From an uncultured Muribaculaceae bacterium (lineage in GTDB: Bacteria > Bacteroidota > Bacteroidia > Bacteroidales > Muribaculaceae), in the NCBI GenBank assembly GCA_910585755.1, contig CAJUFH010000067.1:1-13841 (forward strand): a stretch of DNA of 13,841 bases, written 5' to 3'. The position numbers and the translations under genes were made by a program. The notes under the pieces were generated by a model. The model was not told the origin of the DNA, made no database searches, and worked only from the letters and a program-made list of their open reading frames with translations. Below, in pieces: positions 6,806 to 13,841 of the stretch. Each line of letters opens with the position of its first letter. Within the stretch, counting starts at the first letter, position 1.

Positions 6806-8077
6806 ATGGCAAAAAAGAAAAATCAGCAACAGTGCTGCTCGTTCTGCGGCCGGCCTGCCGACCACGCCGACGTCCTGATTCCGTCGGCGGTCGACGAGGG
6901 CGTGTTCCTTTGCTCCGAATGTGCCGACTCCATCCACGAACTCCTGACAGAGTTCCGGGGTAACGTCGCCGCGGGAAAAGGTGCCAAGCGCCCCGGAGCA
7001 GACGACAGCCAGGAAATGAAGAGAATCCCGAAGCCCAAAGAAATCTGCGAGTTCCTCGACCAATACGTAATCGGGCAGGAAAGCGCCAAACGCTACCTTT
7101 CCGTAGCGGTCTACAACCATTACAAAAGGCTTCAGCAACCCCGCGGAGAGAACGACGACGTCGATATCGAAAAGAGCAACATCGTGCTCGTCGGCCCCAC
7201 GGGAACGGGCAAGACACTTCTTGCCAAGACTATCGCCAAAATGCTCGACGTTCCTTTCACAATAGTCGACGCAACGGTACTTACCCAGGCCGGATATGTA
7301 GGCGAGGATATCGAGAGCCTCCTGACGCGCCTGCTCCAGGTAGCCGACTATGATGTCGAAAAAGCGCAGCGAGGAATAGTCTTCATCGACGAAATCGACA
7401 AAATAGCCCGCAAGGGGGACAATCCCTCGATTACCCGCGACGTCTCCGGCGAGGGAGTGCAGCAGGGGTTACTCAAACTCCTTGAAGGCTCGATTGTCAA
7501 CGTGCCCCCCCAAGGAGGCCGCAAGCATCCCGAACAGCGTATGATTCCGGTTGACACGAAGGACATACTCTTTATCTGCGGCGGAGCCTTCGACGGCATA
7601 GAACGAAAAATAGCCCAGCGCCTCAACACCCACGTCGTAGGCTATTCGACCGACGAGGCCCGAAAACGTATTAACCGAGACAACTACCTTGCGTACGTCG
7701 CCCCGCAGGACCTCAAGTCCTTCGGACTGATTCCCGAAATAATCGGGCGCCTGCCTATTCTGACCCACCTCGACCCGCTCGACCGCGACGCGCTGCGCCG
7801 GGTGCTGACCGAGCCCAAAAACGCCATCACCCGCCAGTACGAGAAACTTTTCGCTATGGACGGCGTCAAACTGACCTTCACGCCCGAAGCCCTCGACACG
7901 ATTGTCGACAAGGCTATCGAGTACAAGCTCGGCGCACGCGGCCTGAGGGCGATTGTGGAAACCGTGATGATTGACGCGATGTTCGAGATACCCTCCGGCA
8001 AAAAGAAATCCTTCGAGGTAACCGGCGAGTATGTGCTCGACAAACTGCGCTCGTCCCATTACGAGTTAAACAAATAA
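6806..8077 (+). CDS. clpX: ClpX, AAA+ unfoldase of the Clp protease
   Basis: Hexameric ATPase that recognises tagged or damaged substrates, unfolds them and passes them into ClpP. It has 423 residues, a normal length. The N-terminal zinc-binding domain has C11, C14, C36 and C39. The AAA+ core carries Walker A GPTGTGKT (130-137), Walker B IVFIDEID (191-198), the pore loop YVG in QAGYVGED, the RKH substrate loop (239-241), and a sensor-2 GAR motif (376-378) in YKLGARGLR. The ClpP-docking tripeptide, IGF in E. coli, aligns with VGY (278-280) in NTHVVGYST. From memory other Bacteroidales have something similar. It lies 77 bases after clpP and 39 before recQ, so the three genes probably share one transcript, with a stem-loop in the clpP-clpX gap. 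Confidence 0.97.
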   Translation: MAKKKNQQQCCSFCGRPADHADVLIPSAVDEGVFLCSECADSIHELLTEFRGNVAAGKGAKRPGADDSQEMKRIPKPKEICEFLDQYVIGQESAKRYLSVAVYNHYKRLQQPRGENDDVDIEKSNIVLVGPTGTGKTLLAKTIAKMLDVPFTIVDATVLTQAGYVGEDIESLLTRLLQVADYDVEKAQRGIVFIDEIDKIARKGDNPSITRDVSGEGVQQGLLKLLEGSIVNVPPQGGRKHPEQRMIPVDTKDILFICGGAFDGIERKIAQRLNTHVVGYSTDEARKRINRDNYLAYVAPQDLKSFGLIPEIIGRLPILTHLDPLDRDALRRVLTEPKNAITRQYEKLFAMDGVKLTFTPEALDTIVDKAIEYKLGARGLRAIVETVMIDAMFEIPSGKKKSFEVTGEYVLDKLRSSHYELNK

Positions 8078-8116
8078 ACCTCTCTATTTCTCCCAAACTT
8101 TCCCATCATCGACTCC

Positions 8117-10297
8117 ATGACTAACAAGCAGCTTCTGACCAACGCGCTGAAAGAGAATTTCGGCTTCGACACCTTCAAGGGGAACCAGGAGGCAATCATG
8201 CTGTCGCTCCTCGAGGGCGACGACGTGTTCGTGCTCATGCCTACCGGGGGCGGAAAATCGCTGTGCTACCAGCTCCCCTCGCTCATCATGGACGGTACCG
8301 CCATCGTGATTTCTCCTCTGATCGCCCTGATGAAGAACCAAGTCGACGCGATGCGCAATTTCTCTGCCGACGACGGCGTTGCCCACTTCCTTAACTCGTC
8401 GCTCTCAAGAGCGGCGATCGACCAGGTTAAGGCCGACGTTACCGCCGGAAAAACCAAGCTGCTTTATGTCGCCCCGGAGTCGCTGACGAAGGAAGAGAAC
8501 ATCGAATTTCTCAAAACAGTTCCCATATCGTTCTACGCCGTCGACGAAGCCCACTGTATCTCGGAATGGGGGCACGACTTCCGTCCGGAATACCGGAGGA
8601 TACGGCCGATTATCAACGAGATATCAGTCCGCCCGGTAATCGCCCTGACCGCGACGGCCACCCCGAAGGTGCAGCACGACATTCAGAAGAACCTCGGAAT
8701 GACCGATGCCAAGGTATTCCGTTCGTCGTTCAACCGCCCCAACCTCTATTACGAGATCCGGCCGAAAACAGCTAATGTCGACAAGGACATCATACGCTTC
8801 ATAAAGACCCATTCCGGCAAGTCAGGCATCATATACTGCCTCAGCCGGAAAAAAGTCGAAGAGCTGACGGAGCTCCTGAAAGTCAACAACATCAAGGTGC
8901 TCCCATACCATGCGGGTATGGACTCGGCGACCCGTTCCGAAAACCAGGACGCATTCCTGCTGGAAAAGGTAGATGTAATTGTCGCAACGATTGCCTTCGG
9001 AATGGGCATTGACAAGCCGGACGTGCGTTACGTCATCCATTACGACATGCCTAAATCTCTTGAAGGATACTATCAGGAGACAGGACGCGCCGGACGCGAC
9101 GGTGGCGAGGGCATCTGCCTGACGTTCTACTCGGCCAAGGACCTCAAGAAGCTGGAAAAATTCATGCAGGGGAAACCTCTGGCTGAACAGGAAATCGGCC
9201 GACAACTGCTGGCCGAGACCGCCTCGTACGCCGAATCGTCGGTATGCCGCCGCAAGACCCTGCTCCATTATTTCGGCGAGGACTTCGGCGAGGACAACTG
9301 CGGGAACTGCGACAACTGCTTAAACCCAAAGAAACACGTGGACGCTAAAGAAGACTTAATCGCGGTAATCGAGACTGTTGCCGCCCTTAAAGAAAAATTC
9401 AAAGCCGACCATATCATAGACGTAATGCTGGGGCGCGAGACCCCGGACATTAAAAACTACGGACACGACCAGCTCGAAGTGTTCGGTTGCGCCCAGGGCT
9501 CAAACCGGCGCTTTCTCAACACTGTCATACGCCAGGCCACTATCGCCGGATACCTCGACCGCGATGTCGAGAATTTCGGCCTGATACGCCTGGTGGATAA
9601 AGGCAAGGAGTATCTGAAACACCCGGTTCACTTCTCGGTCGTGGAAGACAACGAGTTCAACGAAATCGAGGAAGCCGTACCGGTCAAAGGGGGCGCCACA
9701 TGCGCCGTAGATCCGGAGCTGTACTCCATTCTCAAGGACCTGCGCAAGAAGATGGCGCGCAATCTCAACCTGCCGCCGTATGTGATTTTCCAGGATCCTT
9801 CGCTGGAAGCCATGGCGACCTCCTACCCCATCACCCTTGACGAACTGCAAAACATCTCGGGCGTGGGCGCCGGAAAAGCCCACCGCTACGGAGAGGAGTT
9901 CATAAAGGTAATCCGCCGCCACGTCGAGGAAAACGAAATCGAACGCCCAGAAGACCTCAGGGTGCGCTCGGTAGCCAACAAGAGCCGGATAAAGATTTCA
10001 ATAATCCAGGCAATCGACAGAAAAATCGACCTTGACGAACTGGCAAACTCCAAAGGGTTGGAGTTTTCCGAACTCCTTGACGACATAGAGGCGATTGTTT
10101 ATTCCGGTACCAAAATCAATATCGCCTACTTCATCGACGAGGTAATCGACGAAGACCATCAGGAGGACATTTTCGAATACTTCAAGGAGGCGGAGACCGA
10201 CTCCCTCGAAGATGCAATCCAGGAGCTCGGCTCCGAGTACTCAGAGGACGAAATACGGCTTATGCGTATCAAATTCCTGTCAGAGCTCGGAAACTGA
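8117..10297 (+). CDS. recQ: ATP-dependent DNA helicase RecQ
   Basis: A 3'-5' DNA helicase of the RecQ family, acting in recombination, repair and replication-fork processing. It has 726 residues, longer than E. coli RecQ (about 610). Helicase motifs: Walker A PTGGGKS (42-48), DEAH box (143-146), TATAT (178-182) and motif VI QETGRAGRDG (320-329). The RecQ zinc site uses C377, C395, C398 and C401. A winged-helix RQC region follows (about 405-510), then an HRDC domain (about 532-612). The extension (about 613-726) starts with a segment resembling the HTH_40 domain (NKSRIKISIIQAIDRKIDL, ELLDDIEAIVYSGTKINI) and ends in an acidic helical tail. Starting 39 bases after clpX, it appears to be the last gene of the clpP-clpX-recQ unit and is followed by a terminator. 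Confidence 0.96.
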   Translation: MTNKQLLTNALKENFGFDTFKGNQEAIMLSLLEGDDVFVLMPTGGGKSLCYQLPSLIMDGTAIVISPLIALMKNQVDAMRNFSADDGVAHFLNSSLSRAAIDQVKADVTAGKTKLLYVAPESLTKEENIEFLKTVPISFYAVDEAHCISEWGHDFRPEYRRIRPIINEISVRPVIALTATATPKVQHDIQKNLGMTDAKVFRSSFNRPNLYYEIRPKTANVDKDIIRFIKTHSGKSGIIYCLSRKKVEELTELLKVNNIKVLPYHAGMDSATRSENQDAFLLEKVDVIVATIAFGMGIDKPDVRYVIHYDMPKSLEGYYQETGRAGRDGGEGICLTFYSAKDLKKLEKFMQGKPLAEQEIGRQLLAETASYAESSVCRRKTLLHYFGEDFGEDNCGNCDNCLNPKKHVDAKEDLIAVIETVAALKEKFKADHIIDVMLGRETPDIKNYGHDQLEVFGCAQGSNRRFLNTVIRQATIAGYLDRDVENFGLIRLVDKGKEYLKHPVHFSVVEDNEFNEIEEAVPVKGGATCAVDPELYSILKDLRKKMARNLNLPPYVIFQDPSLEAMATSYPITLDELQNISGVGAGKAHRYGEEFIKVIRRHVEENEIERPEDLRVRSVANKSRIKISIIQAIDRKIDLDELANSKGLEFSELLDDIEAIVYSGTKINIAYFIDEVIDEDHQEDIFEYFKEAETDSLEDAIQELGSEYSEDEIRLMRIKFLSELGN

Positions 10298-10324
10298 CCC
10301 CGCTTTTCTCCGAGTAACCCATCC

Positions 10325-10367
10325 AGGCGTCGGAAGGCAAACAAATGCCCTCCGACGCTTGTTTTCC
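10325..10367 (+). terminator. Intrinsic terminator after recQ
   Basis: GCGTCGGA (10327-10334) pairs with TCCGACGC (10351-10358). Above one A/C mismatch the stem continues with GGCA (10336-10339) paired to TGCC (10346-10349), closing a 6-base loop. TTGTTTTCC follows. It ends the clpP-clpX-recQ unit just before the NADH dehydrogenase gene. Confidence 0.85.
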
Positions 10368-10375
10368 ATATGTAT

Positions 10376-10383
10376 TATTATTG
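10376..10383 (+). promoter_or_regulatory. Possible weak -7 element before the NADH dehydrogenase gene
   Basis: TATTATTG matches TAnnTTTG at all but one fixed position. It lies between the recQ terminator and the ATG at 10395, and a GAGGG at 10383-10387 could serve as a Shine-Dalgarno sequence. No -33 TTTG is at the right distance and the implied leader is very short, so this is weak support. Confidence 0.25.
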
Positions 10384-10394
10384 AGGGATAAGAT

Positions 10395-11711
10395 ATGGAA
10401 GAACCAAGGAAAAGAATCGTTGTCATCGGCGGAGGTTTCGCCGGACTTAACTTTGTAAAGCATATCGACGCGTCAAAATTCGATGTGACGCTTATTGATA
10501 GAAACAACTACCATTCATTTCCTCCGCTGTTCTACCAGGTAGCCTCGTCGGGCCTTGATCCGTCAAGCATATGCTTTCCGCTCAGGAGGGAATTACGCAA
10601 ACGCCATAACGCGCGGGTCCGTTACAATATGGGCGAAGTTCAGGAAATAGACGTTGCCCGCCGAACGGTCCGGACTTCGATGGAAACTGTTCCGTTCGAT
10701 TTCCTGATAGTGGCAGCCGGAACTACAAACAACTTTTTCAATATGCCCCAGCTCATCGACAGCGTGTTTACCATCAAGTCGACTCCCGAAGCGCTGCGTT
10801 GCCGTAACGAGGTTTTGTCGCTGCTGGAACGAGCGTCTATCGAACCGAACGCCGAAAAGCGGCGCGCCCTGCTGAATTTTGTCGTTGTCGGAGGAGGCCC
10901 TTCCGGCGTTGAGATAGCCGGAGCGCTCGGCGAGATGAAGAAGTATGTCCTTCCGAGAGAGTATCCGGCAATTTCCCCTGACGAAATTTCCATAACGCTT
11001 GTCGAAGGCTCGGGCAAAGTGCTAGGCACCATGAGCGGACAATCCTCGGCTGCCGCGGCCAAATCGCTTCGCGACCTGATGGTCGACCTGCGCTTCGGAG
11101 CGAATATGACAAGCTATTCCGATAACATCATTCATCTTTCCGACGGCTCGGAACTCCCGGCCTCGATGGTGATATGGACCGCCGGGGTCACAGCCGAAGG
11201 CTTCAACTTCACCTCCGCAGGCGAGCCGCTCAGCCAAACGCTGACAGGCCGCGGAGGCCGTCTGATTGTCGACAGATTAAGCCGCATTAACGGCTTGCGG
11301 AATATATTCGCTATCGGCGACATATCCATCGTTGAAGGTGACCCGGAATATCCCGGGGGACATCCCCAGCTCGCGCAGGTCGCCATACAGCAAGGGCGTG
11401 CTCTCGCCCGCAATCTCAACTCGGATTCCACGGATTCAGGCGAATGGAAACCGTTCAGATACGATGACAAAGGCTCTATGGCGACCATCGGGCGTAACCG
11501 CGCGGTTGTGGATATGAAACATCTTCACTTCCACGGCTTTATGGCGTGGCTTGTCTGGATGTTCATCCACCTTATCTCTATTCTCGGAATGAGGAACAAA
11601 ATAGCCGTGCTTCTCAACTGGATATGGGCTTACTTTAATTACTCTACCTCGCTACGCCTGTTAATAGGTCCCTCCAGGCATCCGAGTCGCGACACGCTAT
11701 TCTTCCAATGA
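10395..11711 (+). CDS. ndh: Type II NADH:quinone oxidoreductase (NDH-2)
   Basis: Single-subunit, non-proton-pumping flavoprotein that passes electrons from NADH to membrane quinone. It has 438 residues and two dinucleotide-binding folds. The FAD site begins IVVIGGGFAG (8-17) with an acidic end at LIDRNNYH (34-40). The NAD(P)H site is VVVGGGPSGVEIAG (163-176). IFAIGD (304-309) is the second FAD motif. HPQLAQVAIQQG (323-334) matches the NDH-2 quinone-site region. The C-terminus has two hydrophobic or amphipathic segments (about 381-398 and 402-416), consistent with membrane anchoring. No signal peptide is present, so the active face should be cytoplasmic. It stands alone between the recQ terminator and a long bidirectional hairpin. 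A different NAD(P)H-dependent disulfide-type flavoprotein is possible but less likely. Confidence 0.92.
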   Translation: MEEPRKRIVVIGGGFAGLNFVKHIDASKFDVTLIDRNNYHSFPPLFYQVASSGLDPSSICFPLRRELRKRHNARVRYNMGEVQEIDVARRTVRTSMETVPFDFLIVAAGTTNNFFNMPQLIDSVFTIKSTPEALRCRNEVLSLLERASIEPNAEKRRALLNFVVVGGGPSGVEIAGALGEMKKYVLPREYPAISPDEISITLVEGSGKVLGTMSGQSSAAAAKSLRDLMVDLRFGANMTSYSDNIIHLSDGSELPASMVIWTAGVTAEGFNFTSAGEPLSQTLTGRGGRLIVDRLSRINGLRNIFAIGDISIVEGDPEYPGGHPQLAQVAIQQGRALARNLNSDSTDSGEWKPFRYDDKGSMATIGRNRAVVDMKHLHFHGFMAWLVWMFIHLISILGMRNKIAVLLNWIWAYFNYSTSLRLLIGPSRHPSRDTLFFQ

Positions 11712-11765
11712 ATCTACCAGGTTGCCACCAGTGACATCCTCCCGAAAAATTAAATAGAGAAAACC

Positions 11766-11809
11766 AACAGAGGCCCGGAAGATATTACCATATCTTCCGG
11801 GCCTCTGTT
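11766..11809. terminator. Perfect 20-bp stem hairpin, bidirectional terminator between convergent genes
   Basis: The left arm AACAGAGGCCCGGAAGATAT (11766-11785) and its exact reverse complement (11790-11809) enclose the loop TACC. It lies 54 bases after the NADH dehydrogenase stop codon and 33 bases past the end of the convergent MBL-fold gene. On the minus strand the stem is followed by GGTTTTCTC. On the plus strand only AATTAT follows. It probably ends both units and works better for the minus strand. Confidence 0.8.
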
Positions 11810-11842
11810 AATTATAAGGCTTTGCCTGTAGATTTTTCGAAA

Positions 11843-12484
11843 TTATAGGAAGGGATTATGCGCAAGCTCCTCCCCGACGGTGGTTGAAGGTCCGTGACCG
11901 GGATAAACAATGGTTGATGGGGGCAGCTTGACGATTTTATCGGCAATGCTCTTCAATAACTGCGTATGGTTGCCGCCGGGCAAATCCGTCCTCCCTATGC
12001 TCCCCCGGAACAGGACATCTCCCGTAAGGACAAAACCGGCAGCCGGCACATAATAGAGGAGACTCCCCGGAGAATGTCCCGGAGCATGAAGCGCCTCAAC
12101 CTTTTCTTTGCCAAGCGCCACGGCGTCTCCGTCATTAACAAGTCGGTCAGCGACAACAGGGCTGAGGCGATACGGAAGATGGAACATACGGGCTTGCTCG
12201 TCACGCGTCCGCCCCAACGGAGCATCCGCCGGATGAGCGTATATCGTCACAGGGGAATACTTGTCGAGTACATGGTTAATGCCAAACGTGTGGTCAACGT
12301 GCATATGGGTCAGCAAAATCGCTTTCAGCGACAACCTCCGACTCGCTATGAAGCGGTCAAAAACAGCATTTTCCGCTTCATCGCACATACCAGGATCCAC
12401 GACAGCCGCCTCGAGCGTCTCAGCGTCCCAGATGATATAGGTGTTCTCTCCGAAGAGATTGAACTCAAATCTTTGTATTTCCAT
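11843..12484 (-). CDS. Metallo-beta-lactamase-fold hydrolase, glyoxalase II-like (YcbL type)
   Basis: This encodes 213 residues of a metal-dependent hydrolase. The metal site is complete: H60, H62, D64 and H65 in THMHVDH, H137 in APGHSPGS, D156 in LTGDVLF, and H197 in YPGHGPST. Its short length, the GSIGRTDLPGG segment (161-171) and the absence of the glutathione-binding C-terminal domain of true glyoxalase II point to the YcbL-like subgroup. The physiological substrate is unknown; a thioester such as a lactoyl-thiol is possible. No signal peptide is present, so it is cytoplasmic. It starts 37 bases after the rsmG stop codon on the same strand and is the last gene of that unit, ending before the long bidirectional hairpin. 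ATG at 12484 gives a normal N-terminus (IQRFEFNLFGENTYI). Confidence 0.93.
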   Translation of the reverse strand: MEIQRFEFNLFGENTYIIWDAETLEAAVVDPGMCDEAENAVFDRFIASRRLSLKAILLTHMHVDHTFGINHVLDKYSPVTIYAHPADAPLGRTRDEQARMFHLPYRLSPVVADRLVNDGDAVALGKEKVEALHAPGHSPGSLLYYVPAAGFVLTGDVLFRGSIGRTDLPGGNHTQLLKSIADKIVKLPPSTIVYPGHGPSTTVGEELAHNPFL

Positions 12485-12521
12485 ATTATTCGCGGCAGTC
12501 CGTTATGTTGCCATCACCTAC

Positions 12522-13160
12522 TTAACACAGCGGAACGTAGATAAGTTCCTTTGTTTCGAAAAACGGCTCTGAAAAATACGAGGAAACGCGCTCCCGCAAA
12601 ACATCGCGGCCGATTCCCTTCAATTCTTCGGTTAAATCGCCTCCTTTTAGGCAAATCAGGCCGTTGGGAAGTCCGTTGCGCTGCGTGCGGCTGACATTCT
12701 TGCGAATCAGCGGAACAAGCTCGTCCAGACGCATTACCGCGCGACTTACGACGAAATCGAACTTCGACCGGCATTCACCGATATCTCCGTGCTGGAAGGT
12801 CACGTTGGTCAATCCGATAGCCTCGGCAATAGACTGCGCGACCTTAATTTTCTTCCCGATACGGTCAATCAGATGGAATCGGCAACCGGGATACATTATC
12901 GCGAGGGGAATCCCCGGAAAACCGCCACCGGTACCCATATCAAGCATTGTAGTTCCTTCAGTCGGCTGTATGAAACGGGCAATCGCGAGCGAGTGCAACA
13001 CATGGTTTACATACAGGTTCCCGATATCCTTCCGGGATATTACATTGATTTTCTCATTCCACTCGGGATAGAGAGTGCCCAACATTGCGAACTGTTCTTT
13101 TTGCGTGTCTGTCAGGCCGGGAAAGTACTTATATATGATTTCCTCATTCATTATCGACAA
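12522..13160 (-). CDS. rsmG: 16S rRNA (guanine-527-N7) methyltransferase RsmG (GidB)
   Basis: Transfers a methyl group from S-adenosylmethionine to N7 of G527 in 16S rRNA. In other bacteria its loss gives low-level streptomycin resistance. The 212 residues show the family pattern: NVISRKD (39-45), HVLHSLAI (53-60), the SAM-binding loop LDMGTGGGFPGIPLA (73-87), an acidic end of strand 2 at LIDR (97-100), SRAV (139-142) and LKGG (171-174). The start could be ATG at 13160 or the nearby ATG three codons in (13151). The second gives MNEEIIYKYFPGL, closer to what I recall of Bacteroidales homologues; I keep the longer form. It lies between the DUF695 gene (79-base gap) and the MBL-fold gene (37-base gap), and no promoter of its own is seen. 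Confidence 0.96.
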   Translation of the reverse strand: MSIMNEEIIYKYFPGLTDTQKEQFAMLGTLYPEWNEKINVISRKDIGNLYVNHVLHSLAIARFIQPTEGTTMLDMGTGGGFPGIPLAIMYPGCRFHLIDRIGKKIKVAQSIAEAIGLTNVTFQHGDIGECRSKFDFVVSRAVMRLDELVPLIRKNVSRTQRNGLPNGLICLKGGDLTEELKGIGRDVLRERVSSYFSEPFFETKELIYVPLC

Positions 13161-13239
13161 TCTTTATACCAAATAAGAATATATAGCTTCTGTCAAAACC
13201 GAATGTCAAATGACTGCATATGTCTATTTAAGCAGGCTG

Positions 13240-13689
13240 TCACTCATCCGCGAGATTCTTCACTATTTCCGCAGTCGCGTCATACTCCTCCCAGCGGGGA
13301 TCCTCTTCGGCAGAGAAAGTCAGAGGATATGGCGGCAGGTCAGCCAATGCCTCGTTGATTTTCTTTTGAAAGATATGGAGACTTGCCGTATAGAACACCC
13401 ATTCTCGCAGCCCGTCGCCGGTGTAAACTTCCGTCAGAACAGCGACAGGATCCTTTTTGAATACCTTCTCAAGACGCTCATGGACCTGCTCCATCTCCAT
13501 AGACAGTTCCTCGCCTGGCAAGTCGGATTCCTTGTCATAAGCCCAGCCGATGACAAGCCTGTAGACCATTTTTCCCTTCTTGCGGAACTTGTCCACATCC
13601 AGACGACAAGCGCCTAAAATCATCCGATGACTTTCGTTGCTCTCAAACGGAGCGCAGACCCATTGTCCGTATTCTTCCTGTTCTTCCAT
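13240..13689 (-). CDS. DUF695 family protein
   Basis: This encodes 149 residues and resembles DUF695 (PF05117). The recognisable parts are YRLVIGWAYD (43-52), LTEVYTGDGLREWVFYT (85-101), FQKKINEAL (107-115) and YPLTFSAEEDPRWEEY (121-136). There is no signal peptide or membrane segment. It is acidic and probably cytoplasmic. The molecular function of the family is not established, and I assign none. It is the first gene of the minus-strand unit with rsmG and the MBL-fold hydrolase, and a consensus promoter lies just upstream. ATG at 13689 is the only sensible start, because the predicted transcription start is only about 14 bases before it. Confidence 0.85.
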   Translation of the reverse strand: MEEQEEYGQWVCAPFESNESHRMILGACRLDVDKFRKKGKMVYRLVIGWAYDKESDLPGEELSMEMEQVHERLEKVFKKDPVAVLTEVYTGDGLREWVFYTASLHIFQKKINEALADLPPYPLTFSAEEDPRWEEYDATAEIVKNLADE

Positions 13690-13696
13690 ACTGACT

Positions 13697-13740
13697 CAAA
13701 TTTATTTCCAAATTTAGTCAAAATCCTCCACCCAGGCAAA
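13697..13740 (-). promoter_or_regulatory. Sigma-ABfr promoter with tandem -7 motifs for the DUF695-rsmG-MBL unit
   Basis: On the minus strand, TTTG (13740-13737) is followed after a 20-base spacer by TAAATTTG (13716-13709), a full consensus promoter with the same spacing as tig. An identical second TAAATTTG lies 12 bases further on (13704-13697). A second TTTG at 13722-13719 sits only 14 bases from that copy, too close for a normal promoter. Initiation from the first -7 would be near 13703, giving a leader of about 14 bases. Confidence 0.7.
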
Positions 13741-13841
13741 TCTCCCGCAATTCTTACCGTGGCGAGGCGTCAGCCGAGCTTCTCGCGCGGCCCCCGGTCG
13801 GCCCCCGCCCCTGCTCCCGGTTTTTCGGCGCGCGGGCGCAA
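13741..13841. other. GC-rich window edge without an assignable gene
   Basis: The last 101 bases have no ATG-initiated frame I can support. From about 13776 the sequence is almost all G and C, with C-runs on the plus strand. One minus-strand frame is open from the edge to a TAA just upstream of the DUF695 promoter. It would encode a glycine- and arginine-rich tail (RRKTGSRGGGRPG). That could be the end of a basic RNA-binding protein, but composition alone could produce it. Confidence 0.2.

Noticed and set aside
1..13841. Defence island, CRISPR array, insertion sequence or prophage
   Set aside because: No repeat arrays, transposase or integrase motifs, restriction or toxin domains, or target-site duplications were seen. 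All recognised genes are core or conserved-unknown families.
13741..13841. Structural RNA (RNase P, tmRNA or 6S) in the GC-rich edge
   Set aside because: None of the conserved core sequences of these RNAs that I know could be found, and the region is too short to judge further.

Overview
The window looks like chromosomal housekeeping DNA from a fairly GC-rich member of the Bacteroidales (phylum Bacteroidota). Muribaculaceae is my best guess, but that family assignment is inference. Three things support the phylum: the gene order tig-clpP-clpX-recQ; protein sequences that read as Bacteroidales versions of aspartate kinase, ClpP and FtsE; and promoters of the Bacteroidota sigma-ABfr type (-33 TTTG, -7 TAnnTTTG) with A-rich leaders and few Shine-Dalgarno sequences. 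No tRNA, rRNA, CRISPR array, insertion sequence, integrase or phage gene was found.

Layout. (1) 1-117: the tail of an unidentified + strand gene cut by the window edge. (2) 216-4170, minus strand: a probable four-gene operon read from right to left, namely an FtsE-type ABC ATPase, a monofunctional aspartate kinase, a DUF389 membrane protein and a DUF1810 protein. (3) 4171-4441: a divergent promoter region between ftsE and tig. (4) 4442-10297, plus strand: trigger factor with its own terminator, then a second unit of clpP, clpX and recQ that ends at a hairpin terminator. (5) 10395-11711, plus strand: a type II NADH dehydrogenase. (6) 11766-11809: a perfect 20-bp stem hairpin that separates convergent transcription units. 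(7) 11843-13689, minus strand: a three-gene unit read from right to left, namely a DUF695 protein, rsmG and a metallo-beta-lactamase-fold hydrolase, driven by a clear sigma-ABfr promoter. (8) 13741-13841: a very GC-rich, gene-poor edge.

How the parts work together. Trigger factor, ClpP and ClpX form a protein-quality cluster: nascent-chain chaperone, protease barrel and unfoldase. RecQ is co-transcribed with it. FtsE acts in cell division, aspartate kinase opens the lysine/threonine/methionine pathway, and the type II NADH dehydrogenase feeds electrons to quinone. DUF389 and DUF1810 are the least understood genes here. I see no strong case for a new defence or mobile system. The best leads are regulatory: paired promoters of identical geometry, a structured tig leader, and a clpP-clpX intercistronic hairpin. 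There are also protein-level departures in trigger factor, ClpX and ClpP.
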